Of a stretch of 64,000 bases of DNA, positions 24,773 to 32,463 are shown piece by piece; the first letter of the stretch is position 1; every line of letters starts with the position of its first letter. This DNA comes from G963422275 sp963422275 (GTDB lineage: Bacteria; Pseudomonadota; Alphaproteobacteria; Rhodobacterales; Rhodobacteraceae). The notes beneath the pieces are model-generated. The model did not search any database and was not told where the DNA came from. It saw only the letters and a program-made list of their open reading frames with translations. The stretch lies in contig OY729418.1 in the NCBI GenBank assembly GCA_963422275.1, forward strand, positions 1,736,001 to 1,800,000. Reading direction: 5' to 3'. A program made the translations under genes and the position numbers.

Positions 24773-25780
24773 ACCCCAATTCTGGATAAGAGGGGTGAGG
24801 GGGTTCCCAAATCGGGCGTGGCCTGATTCTGTATCCGCAATCAAAATCAACGGATGGGATCCCCTCAATGAGCACCTCTGTCATCGCACTGTTCTGCTGT
24901 CTCGACGACTTTGCAAAGACCTTTGAAGAATGGGAGCGGCATCGGCTGATCGGCACAGGCCGCCAGCGCTCGCGCTCGGGCAAGCTCTCGCTCAGCGAAA
25001 GGCTCTTCATCATGGTGCTGTTTCATCTCTCGCCCTTCAAGCATTTCAAGGCTTTCCGGTTCCATGGCGTGGAGCGGAAATGTCGCGACCGCTTTGGAGA
25101 CCTGCCAAGCTGCGGACGGTTTGTCGCCCTGATGCCGCGCTTGCCGGTTCCGCTTTGCATCTTGATGCAATGCTTTCGCGGTGAGGAAACCGGGACCTGT
25201 TTTGTGGACAGCGCCAAGCTCGCTGTCTGCCACAACGCACGGATCAACCGGAACAAGGTGTTCAAGGGACTGGCCAAGCGGGGCCGCAGCGCCAGGGGGT
25301 GGTTTTTCGGGTTCAAGCTGCATCTGGTCATCAACGACAAGGGTCAGGTCATGGCCGTCAAGATCACGCCTGGAAACACCGACGACCGCAAGCCGCTTGA
25401 GACCATGATTGCCGAGTTGAAAGGCAAGGTGTTCGGCGATAAAGGCTACATTTCGAAGCCGCTTTTCCAGCGTTTGCGGCAACAGGGCCTGCACCTGATC
25501 ACTGGCATTCGCCGCAACATGAAAAACGTTCTTCTGCCCATTCCGGACCAAATCAGGTTGCGGAAGCGGTTCATCATTGAAACGCTGTTCGATAAACTGA
25601 AATCGAGCATGGGATTGGAACGCACACGACACCGATCCCCAACAAATGCCTTCGTTCATATCCTGTCATGTCTGGCTGCCTGCATTCTGGCGCAGCCAAA
25701 GGTCAAAATCGGCAAAATCGTCGTGCCAGACGCCATTCGGTGCATTCCAAAAGAAAACAGAGCTTATCCATAACTCGGGT
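24773..25780 (+). mobile_element. IS982-family insertion sequence, copy 3 (complete)
   Basis: 1008 bp with the shared inverted repeats (ACCCCAATTCTGGATAAG at 24773 and, reversed, ACCCGAGTTATGGATAAG at 25780), flanked by TCAACA at 24767-24772 and 25781-25786. Inserted in the IS5-family transposase in opposite orientation to copies 1 and 2. Confidence 0.9.
24868..25773 (+). CDS. IS982-family transposase (intact)
   Basis: 301 residues from MSTSVIALFCCLDDFAKT; the only uninterrupted IS982 transposase in the window. Catalytic-region segments CFVDSAKLAVCHN, GNTDDRKPLETM, FGDKGYISK and IETLFDKLKSSMG are all present. Where the other copies have GDKGCIPK this one has GDKGYISK, closer to the family consensus. 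It could act in trans on the composite transposon ends at 5151 and 10147. Confidence 0.92.
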   Translation: MSTSVIALFCCLDDFAKTFEEWERHRLIGTGRQRSRSGKLSLSERLFIMVLFHLSPFKHFKAFRFHGVERKCRDRFGDLPSCGRFVALMPRLPVPLCILMQCFRGEETGTCFVDSAKLAVCHNARINRNKVFKGLAKRGRSARGWFFGFKLHLVINDKGQVMAVKITPGNTDDRKPLETMIAELKGKVFGDKGYISKPLFQRLRQQGLHLITGIRRNMKNVLLPIPDQIRLRKRFIIETLFDKLKSSMGLERTRHRSPTNAFVHILSCLAACILAQPKVKIGKIVVPDAIRCIPKENRAYP

Positions 25781-25905
25781 TCAACAAGCTCAAGCACTTC
25801 CGAGGCATCGCGACCCGCCATCACAAGCTCGCAAGAAACTTCCTCGCCGCAATCGCCCTTGCCTGCATCCGCCTCTGGATCAAAATCAATGAGTACACGA
25901 CCTAG

Positions 25906-26803
25906 GCTGTGTACCCAATTATATGAAGAGATTGCATAAGGGTCTTGTGCGACTGATGATCCTTGGAAGGGGTTTCGACTTATGGCAAGTTCCCGCCACG
26001 ACATGACCGATGCGGAATGGTTGGTTCCGCGATCGGTTCTGCCAACCGGTCGGCAAGGACCGATGCGCAAGAACGACCGCCGGGTTTTCGACGGCATCTT
26101 TTTCGTGCTGCGCAGTGGCATCCCATGGCGCGACCTGCCGCGACACTACGGTCCGTACACGACCTGTTGCAACCGCTGCAATCGGTGGAGCAAGGACGGG
26201 ACCTGGTCGCAGATCATGGAGAAGTTGCAGAGACTTGTCGGGCAGGACGACGGTCCGGACGGCGGCGGAGCCGGGCACTTGAAGACGCGGATGATCGACG
26301 CCTCTCCGGTCCGCGTCCACAAGCACGGGGCCGGGTCGCGGAGCGATGCGCAGCCCCGGCACATCGGGCGCAGCCGGGGCGGTCTGACCACCAAAATGCA
26401 TGTCGCTGCCGACGGCGGGGGCCATCCCGCGGCGATGCGGCTGTCGCCCGGTCAGGTCGCCGACTGCACCCAGGCACTGGCACTGCTCGGCAACGATGAC
26501 CCAGCAGCAATCGTGATCGGCGACAAGGCTTATGACACCGACGCCATTGTCACCTGGATCAAAGCCAGCGGCGGCGTCGCCGTCATTCCCTCCAGAAGCC
26601 ATCGCAAAACGCAGCGTCCGCTGGACCGCAAGGCCTATGCAAGCCGCAATCGCGCAGAGCGGTTCTTCGCCAGAATCAAGGAGTTCCGCAGGGTCGCAAC
26701 GCGCTACGACAAACGCGCCCGCAACTTCCTCTCCGCCGTCACCCTCGCCGCAGCACGCTGCATCCTGCGCAATCTCGCACAAAAATCAATTGAGTCCACA
26801 GCC
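25906..26803 (+). mobile_element. IS5-family element (IS427-like), apparently complete
   Basis: Ends GGCTGTGTACCCAATT (25906) and, reversed from 26803, GGCTGTGGACTCAATT; flanked on both sides by TA (25904-25905 and 26804-26805). 898 bp with one transposase gene. It abuts the preceding IS, having landed directly at its right end. Confidence 0.82.
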
Positions 26804-26806
26804 TAG
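25982..26806 (+). CDS. IS5-family transposase
   Basis: 274 residues in one frame: MASSRHDMTDAEWLVPR, WRDLPRHYGPYTTCCNRC, MIDASPVRVHKHGAGSR (first catalytic Asp), IGRSRGGLTTKMHVAAD, VIGDKAYDTDAIVTWI (second Asp) and NRAERFFARIKEFRRVATR (catalytic Glu). Unlike its neighbour it needs no frameshift. Its stop codon TAG is made from the target TA plus one flanking G, so the gene is only closed by the insertion site. Confidence 0.88.
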   Translation: MASSRHDMTDAEWLVPRSVLPTGRQGPMRKNDRRVFDGIFFVLRSGIPWRDLPRHYGPYTTCCNRCNRWSKDGTWSQIMEKLQRLVGQDDGPDGGGAGHLKTRMIDASPVRVHKHGAGSRSDAQPRHIGRSRGGLTTKMHVAADGGGHPAAMRLSPGQVADCTQALALLGNDDPAAIVIGDKAYDTDAIVTWIKASGGVAVIPSRSHRKTQRPLDRKAYASRNRAERFFARIKEFRRVATRYDKRARNFLSAVTLAAARCILRNLAQKSIESTA

Positions 26807-26889
26807 TCCTTGATTGGGCCGGGATTGAAAGATGCGCTCCTCGTGCACCCGGTTTGCCAGTTGATTCGTTGGCAAGCCAGGGGAGGAAC

Positions 26890-27291
26890 ATGAGGCTGGC
26901 ACTCCCAAATTATCGAGTTGACACGGACCCTTCGGCAACAGATGAGGGCTTGTTTCTTCAACGCGACGCGCATCGAATGTTCTGCGCAAGCAGGACTCAG
27001 AACGTATCGCGCTATGCCTCCGTCAATTTCGCATTCGGACCGGATTGTGCGGGAATCGGTTTGCAGAAAGGGAGGCTGCAAGCCCCGGTTGTCGGCAAAT
27101 CTGGCGCGCATTCTGACAATCTGATTGCCATGCCCGGCAACGCAGGCTATTTCGTGCAGTGCGATTCCGTCACGTGGTTCTATTCTGGCAGTCTGGGCAC
27201 ACGCAGCCAATTGCAGGATTCGAAGCGCTGTGCGCAATTGCCGTTTTCGGTGTTCCGGAGACAGAGTGTTTCGCAATCTCGGAGTGCGTGA
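26890..27291 (+). CDS. Hypothetical protein or relic upstream of the sugar ATPase gene
   Basis: A GGGGAGG site precedes the ATG at 26890 and the 133-residue frame ends three bases before the ATPase start, but the protein (MRLALPNYRVDTDPSATDEG ...) belongs to no family recognised and has unusual composition. An overlapping minus-strand frame is equally long. It may be leftover sequence between the transposons and the ATPase gene. Confidence 0.25.
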   Translation: MRLALPNYRVDTDPSATDEGLFLQRDAHRMFCASRTQNVSRYASVNFAFGPDCAGIGLQKGRLQAPVVGKSGAHSDNLIAMPGNAGYFVQCDSVTWFYSGSLGTRSQLQDSKRCAQLPFSVFRRQSVSQSRSA

Positions 27292-27294
27292 TCC

Positions 27295-28350
27295 ATGAGC
27301 GTTATCCTTCGCGACGTAGTCAAGCGATACGGCGAAACCCAAGTGATCCACGGGGTGAGCCTGGATATCGAGGAAGGCGAATTTGCGGTTTTCGTCGGCC
27401 CTTCGGGTTGCGGGAAATCCACCCTGCTTCGCATGATTGCCGGGCTTGAGGAGACAACTTCGGGACAGATCGCGATCGACAGCGAGGATGTGACCCATCT
27501 CGACCCGGCTGACCGTGGCGTCGCCATGGTCTTCCAGACATACGCGCTTTATCCGCACATGACTGTGGCCGAGAACATGGGATTCGGCTTAAAGATGAAC
27601 CGGGTGCCGAAGGCGCAGATCGAGGAGAAGGTTGGCACGGCGGCGGACATCCTGAAGCTAGGCCCCTATCTCGACCGGAAGCCCAAGGCGTTGTCCGGCG
27701 GGCAGCGGCAGAGGGTTGCCATCGGGAGGGCGATCGTCCGGGGACCGAAGGTGTTCCTGTTCGACGAACCGCTGTCGAATCTCGACGCAGAGCTTCGGGT
27801 CGAGATGCGGGTCGAGATCAGCCGACTGCACAACGAAATCGGCGCGACCATGATCTACGTAACCCACGATCAGGTCGAGGCGATGACGCTGGCCGACAAA
27901 ATCGTCGTGCTGCGCGACGGCAATGTGGAGCAGGTCGGCGCACCGCTGCACCTTTACGACGATCCGGAGAATCAGTTTGTCGCGGGTTTCATCGGCTCTC
28001 CTTCGATGAATTTCGTCGACGGTGCAGTGTCGGATGGGTCCGTAACTGTTGCCGATCTTGGGGGTCTGGGTCTTCGACCCGAGTTTGAGCTTCCGGCAGA
28101 TACCGGCCGTGTCACCGTCGGCCTGCGTCCCGAGCATTTGCAGGTATCCGAAGGCGGCGCTCTGAGAATTGACCTGATCGAGCATTTGGGCGGCGTTTCT
28201 TTCGTCTATCTTGATACGCCTTCCGGTGCCCGGATCATTGCCGAAGCCAAGGAAGCCCGGCATGTGAAAGAGGGCGGATCGGCAAGCGTGGCCTTGGGGT
28301 CAAATCCGTTCTACCTCTTCGACGCCGAAACCAAGCGGCGGTTGCGTTGA
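27295..28350 (+). CDS. Carbohydrate ABC transporter ATP-binding protein, MsmK/UgpC type
   Basis: 351 residues: Walker A GPSGCGKSTLLRMI, Q-loop FQTYALYPHMTV, signature LSGGQRQRVAIGRAI, Walker B KVFLFDEPLSNLD, switch His in YVTHDQVEAM, and a C-terminal TOBE/MalK regulatory domain (TVGLRPEHLQV). It is the missing ATPase of the MalFG-type transporter at 20655-23797, which lies on the other strand beyond the stacked insertion sequences. The original divergent arrangement was probably interrupted by those insertions. It may serve several sugar permeases. Confidence 0.92.
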   Translation: MSVILRDVVKRYGETQVIHGVSLDIEEGEFAVFVGPSGCGKSTLLRMIAGLEETTSGQIAIDSEDVTHLDPADRGVAMVFQTYALYPHMTVAENMGFGLKMNRVPKAQIEEKVGTAADILKLGPYLDRKPKALSGGQRQRVAIGRAIVRGPKVFLFDEPLSNLDAELRVEMRVEISRLHNEIGATMIYVTHDQVEAMTLADKIVVLRDGNVEQVGAPLHLYDDPENQFVAGFIGSPSMNFVDGAVSDGSVTVADLGGLGLRPEFELPADTGRVTVGLRPEHLQVSEGGALRIDLIEHLGGVSFVYLDTPSGARIIAEAKEARHVKEGGSASVALGSNPFYLFDAETKRRLR

Positions 28351-28567
28351 CTGCGAAGAAAGGCCGTGGCCTGAATCTCCGGTGAAGTCGCCGTCGCCTC
28401 TTCGAACGAATTCAGCCCCGATTCCGAGATTGCGAGAGCGAGTCACAGGCACGCGTATAAGCCGCGGCTCTGTCTCTTCGCACGCAGGCCGGGCTTGAGC
28501 CAAATGGGTCCCGTCGGGGACGGTGCTTCGCTGCCGCGCAAAGGCCAATGCCTGCGGCAACCCGCCT

Positions 28568-30223
28568 TCAGCTGTTCTGGCCGCTCGGTTCCGCCGTTGC
28601 ATCCGAGGTCAACGCTGCCTCCACGAGTCTCCGAGTGTATTCGGTCTCCGGGTTCTCTAGCACCATGTCCGTCGGCCCCTGCTCGACCACGTTGCCGCGT
28701 TGCATGACGATGATGTTGTGGCAGAGGGCCCTGACGACTTTCAGGTCATGGCTGATGAACAGGTAGCTGAGATCGTGCTTGCGGCGAAGCTCTCTCAAGA
28801 GATCGATGATCTGGGCCTGAATCGAAAGGTCCAGCGCCGAAGTTGGCTCGTCCAGGAGAATGAATTTCGGCCGCAGGATGATGGCTCGGGCAATGGCGAT
28901 CCTTTGTCGCTGGCCGCCCGAGAATTCGTTCGGAAACCGGTCCATTACGTCAGGTTCCATCTGGACTTCGCTCAACGCATCCCGGATCAATCGCTCGCGT
29001 TCCCTCGCCGTGCCTCCAATGTTGTTCACGATCAAGCCCTCGCCGAGAATCTGGCGGACGATCATCCGGGGATTGAGCGACGAGAACGGATCCTGGAACA
29101 CGACCTGCAGGTCGGTTCGAAGCGGGCGCATTTCCCTTTTGCTCAGAATGTCAATCCGCTGACCGTCGAACTGAATCTCCCCTGCCGTCGGCGGCTGGAG
29201 ACGTATCAGCGACATCCCCAGCGTGGACTTGCCCGATCCGCTTTCGCCGACGATGCCAAGAGTTTCGCCGACGCGGACTTTCAGGAAAACGTCATTCACG
29301 GCGACCAGGTTCAGTGCCTCGCGGTTGAGAAAGCTTCCGTGCTTGATCTTGAACACAGAGCGCATTCCGGTGCCGCGGATGATTTCCTTGGAGTCTCCGT
29401 CCAGCGGGTCCGGAGAGCCGGATGGCTCGCTGGCAATCAGGTGCTTCGTGTAAGGATGCTGTGGATTCAAGAAAATGCCGTTCGTTGAACCGCTTTCCAG
29501 AATCTCCCCGTAGCGCATTACGCAGACCCGGTCGGATGTCTGGCGCACCACGCCCAAATCATGGGTAATGAGGATGATCGCCATCCCGTGGCTTTTCTGG
29601 AGCTCCTTGAGAAGATTCAGGATCTCGGCCTGAACGGTAACGTCAAGTGCCGTTGTCGGCTCGTCAGCGATCAGCAGGTCAGGTTCGTTTGCCAGCGCCA
29701 TGGCGATCATCACGCGCTGTCGCTGTCCTCCCGACAACTGGTGCGGATACTGGGAAAACCGAGCCTCAGGCTCGGGCATGCGCACTTCCTTCAATAGGCG
29801 AATGACTTCGGCATGCGCCTCGCGCTTCGAGATCTTGCAATGGTTCAGGATGATCTCGGCGACCTGGTCCCCGACCTTGTAGATCGGGTTGAGGCTCGTG
29901 AGAGGTTCCTGGAATATCATGGTTATCCTGTCGCCCCGGATCCGCTGCATCTCGATTTCGGAAAGCTCGATCAAGTTGCGGCCCTTGAACCAGACCTCGG
30001 TTCTGTCTCCCACTTCAGCGTTCTCTGCCAGCATCCGCAGGATTGCTCTGGCCGTTACCGATTTTCCCGAACCGCTCTCTCCAACGATCGCCAGAGTCTC
30101 GCCTCGCTCGACAGTGAAGCTGGTGCCTCGAACGGCACTTACTCCGCCGCCCACGGTGCGAAAGCAGACCTCGACATTCCTGACATCGAGGAGTGGCGTC
30201 GAGCCGCCATCCCGGTCAGGCAT
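28568..30223 (-). CDS. Peptide/oligosaccharide ABC transporter, fused tandem ATPase (DppD-DppF)
   Basis: 551 residues with two complete ABC modules of oligopeptide type: Walker A GESGSGKSVTARAIL and GESGSGKSTLGMSLI, signatures LSGGQRQRVMIAMAL and FSGGQRQRIAIARAI, Walker B DLLIADEPTTALD and FILLDEPTSALD. Both sites look functional. Such DppDF or GsiA/YejF-like fusions occur with SBP family 5 systems. Last gene of the five-protein operon reading leftward from 34488, overlapping the permease stop by eight bases. Confidence 0.92.
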   Translation of the reverse strand: MPDRDGGSTPLLDVRNVEVCFRTVGGGVSAVRGTSFTVERGETLAIVGESGSGKSVTARAILRMLAENAEVGDRTEVWFKGRNLIELSEIEMQRIRGDRITMIFQEPLTSLNPIYKVGDQVAEIILNHCKISKREAHAEVIRLLKEVRMPEPEARFSQYPHQLSGGQRQRVMIAMALANEPDLLIADEPTTALDVTVQAEILNLLKELQKSHGMAIILITHDLGVVRQTSDRVCVMRYGEILESGSTNGIFLNPQHPYTKHLIASEPSGSPDPLDGDSKEIIRGTGMRSVFKIKHGSFLNREALNLVAVNDVFLKVRVGETLGIVGESGSGKSTLGMSLIRLQPPTAGEIQFDGQRIDILSKREMRPLRTDLQVVFQDPFSSLNPRMIVRQILGEGLIVNNIGGTARERERLIRDALSEVQMEPDVMDRFPNEFSGGQRQRIAIARAIILRPKFILLDEPTSALDLSIQAQIIDLLRELRRKHDLSYLFISHDLKVVRALCHNIIVMQRGNVVEQGPTDMVLENPETEYTRRLVEAALTSDATAEPSGQNS

Positions 30224-31355
30224 GACTGTATGGATCCATTGCGTCCCGCAGACCGTCTCCGAAGGCGTTGAACGCCAGAACCGAGATGATGATCATCCCG
30301 ACGGGGGACATCATCCAGGGTGCCGCAGAAAAGGACTGAAAGTCCAGGATCTGATTCAGCATGACGCCCCAGCTGATCATGGGCTGCTGTATGCCGACGC
30401 CGAGAAAGGAGAGGAAGCTCTCGAGAAGAATCACTTCGGGAAGCTGGAAGGTCGCCCACACAATCAGGTGGGATGATGTGTTGGGAACGATGTGGCGAAA
30501 CAGTATCCTGCCGTTCGATGCGCCGACGGCCTCGGCAGCTCGGACATATTCGAGGCGCCGCATGGCCATGACCTTTCCCCTGACTTCACGGGATAGGTCC
30601 GCCCACCGCAGCAGCACCAGGATTCCCGCGAACAGGATGAAGACGAGGAGAGGTTCAGCGCGCCGCGGCAGAAGAGCGGTCAGCGCGAGGTAGAGCGGAA
30701 GATCGGGAAACGCCTTGAAGAACTCGACGATGCGCTGGACCACGAGATCGTACATGCCACCGAAGAAACCGGCGGTGACCCCGACTGCGGTTCCGACAGC
30801 CAGCGCTGCCCCCATGACAAGCATGCCCATCAGGAGCGAGACCCGAGTCCCCCATATCACCCTCGAGAAAACGTCCCGCCCGAGATTGTCGGTGCCGAGC
30901 AAGTACACCCGAGACCCGTCTTCGGTTCCGAAGAGATGAATGTCGAAGGTCATGCCGAGAAGTGTCCACCTGTCTCCAGAAACGAAGAATCGTATCACGG
31001 ACTTCTTTTCCGGGTCCGGCATGAAGGTGATCTCGAACGTGTTCGGGTCCATTTCCTCTGAGAATCCATAGACGAACGGCCGTTGGAGTCCCTCGCCCGG
31101 ACTGTAGATTTTCACCCATTGCGGGGGTGTGTAGAGCATGGACCTGTCCGAGGTGTGCGGGGCATACGGCGCGAGAAAGCCGGCGAACACCGCCGTCAGG
31201 ATGATGAGCACGCACCCGGCCAGTCCAGACATGGCGTAGGCGTTGCGCGCAAATCGCCGGCGGACGAGTTGCCAGTATGTCAGCGAATGGGCCGCTCTCG
31301 CCTCGGCGTTCATTGATGCGCGGCCCGCCTCTGGAATTTGCGGGTTCGATTCCAT
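30216..31355 (-). CDS. Peptide/oligosaccharide ABC transporter permease, DppC type
   Basis: 379 residues, longer than the usual ~300 because about 80 residues (APHTSDRSMLYTPPQWVKI onward) are inserted in the periplasmic loop after the first membrane helix. The normal DppC core follows: LGTDNLGRDVFSRVIWGTR, and the EAA loop EYVRAAEAVGASNGRILFRH (20 residues). The inserted loop is typical of some alphaproteobacterial systems that use large SBP5 proteins, and may contact the binding protein. Start at 31355 overlaps the DppB stop; an internal ATG 15 codons later is an alternative. Confidence 0.9.
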   Translation of the reverse strand: MESNPQIPEAGRASMNAEARAAHSLTYWQLVRRRFARNAYAMSGLAGCVLIILTAVFAGFLAPYAPHTSDRSMLYTPPQWVKIYSPGEGLQRPFVYGFSEEMDPNTFEITFMPDPEKKSVIRFFVSGDRWTLLGMTFDIHLFGTEDGSRVYLLGTDNLGRDVFSRVIWGTRVSLLMGMLVMGAALAVGTAVGVTAGFFGGMYDLVVQRIVEFFKAFPDLPLYLALTALLPRRAEPLLVFILFAGILVLLRWADLSREVRGKVMAMRRLEYVRAAEAVGASNGRILFRHIVPNTSSHLIVWATFQLPEVILLESFLSFLGVGIQQPMISWGVMLNQILDFQSFSAAPWMMSPVGMIIISVLAFNAFGDGLRDAMDPYSHA

Positions 31356-32380
31356 CAGCCGCCGATTGCGAGAGTCGCTTGGCGAACCCGCGGATCAAGA
31401 GCCGCAAGCAACAGGTCGGCGACAAGGTTTCCGGCAACGATGATGATCGATATGATCAGGAAGATCGCCGCGATCACCAGCATGTCCTGGCTGGCGATCG
31501 ATCCCAGGATCAGCGGTCCGATGGTCGGAATTCCGAGAACGATCGCAATCTCCAACTCACCCTTTATCATGTAGTCGAAGCGCGACCCCATGTTCATGAT
31601 GACGGGATGCAGGGCGTTCGGGATGGCATGCACGATCATTATGCGGCGGCGCGAAAGCCCCTTGGCCTTCGCGGTCTCGACATACTGCGCGTTCATTACG
31701 TCGAGGAGGTTTCCACGCATCATGCGTAGTGTGTAGGCCTGTCCGGCCCAGATCGAGATCAAGAGAATCGGCCAGACATGCTTGAAGAAGTCCCACAGCT
31801 TGCCGAAGGACCAGTGGTCCTGGATGATGTATTCTGCGGAGTTCAAGGCTCCTATGTAGGGAGAGTGCCAGACGAAGGCCAGAAAATAGAGAATTATGAG
31901 CGCTATTACGAATTTGGGGATGACGATGCCAACAAATGCGAACACCGTGGCGACCGTGTCGCCCAGCTTGTACTGGTTCATCGCGGCGTAAATGCCCAGC
32001 AACGCGCCGATGGTTTGGCCAACGACAAGCGTCACGATGGCGATGCCTATCGATCTCGGCAGTCGGGTTCCGATCACATCGAGCACCGGCTGGTTGTAGA
32101 AGATGGAGAACCCGAAATCCCAAGCAGTGACGATGCCCTTTACCCAAACAAGGTACTGCACCCAGATCGGCTTGTCCAAACCCATAGCGGACCGCATCGC
32201 GTCGGCCTGACTCTGAAGTTCTGCGCGAGTCTGCCCGGTTATGGACATGGTCTGGTTGAGCCAGACATCCACGTAATCGCCGGGAACGGCGACAATCAGG
32301 CCAAAGGAGACAATGGAGATACCAATCAGCAATGGGATGGTGGCGACAACGCGCTGGACCATGAAGATCAGGAGTCCCAT
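31355..32380 (-). CDS. Peptide/oligosaccharide ABC transporter permease, DppB type
   Basis: 341 residues with six predicted segments, the N-terminal helix VQRVVATIPLLIGISIVSFG and the EAA loop YVETAKAKGLSRRRIMIVHA (20 residues). It is preceded by the binding-protein gene and a GC-rich hairpin, and its last base is the start of the DppC gene. Confidence 0.92.
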   Translation of the reverse strand: MGLLIFMVQRVVATIPLLIGISIVSFGLIVAVPGDYVDVWLNQTMSITGQTRAELQSQADAMRSAMGLDKPIWVQYLVWVKGIVTAWDFGFSIFYNQPVLDVIGTRLPRSIGIAIVTLVVGQTIGALLGIYAAMNQYKLGDTVATVFAFVGIVIPKFVIALIILYFLAFVWHSPYIGALNSAEYIIQDHWSFGKLWDFFKHVWPILLISIWAGQAYTLRMMRGNLLDVMNAQYVETAKAKGLSRRRIMIVHAIPNALHPVIMNMGSRFDYMIKGELEIAIVLGIPTIGPLILGSIASQDMLVIAAIFLIISIIIVAGNLVADLLLAALDPRVRQATLAIGG

Positions 32381-32431
32381 TTCTCCATATTCCTATTTCA
32401 TGGGTTTGGCAGGAGAAATTGCCGGGTAAGG

Positions 32432-32452
32432 GCGGGCCCCCGAGGGGCCCGC
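32432..32452 (-). terminator. Hairpin between SBP5 and DppB genes
   Basis: GCGGGCCCC (32432-32440) pairs with GGGGCCCGC (32444-32452) around a 3-base loop just after the binding-protein stop (32464). Probably mRNA stabilising or attenuating. Confidence 0.6.
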
Positions 32453-32463
32453 GAGATTGTCGT

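Larger units (their letters stand above)
24050..25903 (+). mobile_element. IS5-family element (IS427-like) interrupted by IS982 copy 3
   Basis: Left end GGTCGTGTACTCAT (24050) and right end, reversed from 25903, GGTCGTGTACTCAT are inverted repeats. Without the IS982 and its 6-base duplication the element is 840 bp. No clear target duplication is visible because the right neighbour is another IS that abuts it. Confidence 0.75.
24131..25906 (+). pseudogene. IS5-family (IS427-like) transposase with frameshift site, split by IS982
   Basis: The first part starts at 24131 (MQGRHDLTDAEWAIISPL) and contains WRDLPERCGPHATVCNRW and LLDSSVVRAHQHAAGGKK. At 24439-24445 the slippery sequence AAAAAAG precedes a -1 change into the frame GRSRGGTGTKIHVVVDGLG and DRGYDARAILKLI, a programmed shift known in this group. 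The frame is cut at 24773 within VERFFN and resumes after the IS982 as KLKHFRGIATRHHKLARN, ending NEYTT with a stop codon formed by TA of the junction plus the first G of the next element. Confidence 0.82.

Noticed and set aside
26803..27558. Minus-strand frame of 251 codons upstream of the sugar ATPase
   Set aside because: Overlaps the start of the clear ABC ATPase gene and has no recognisable domain.
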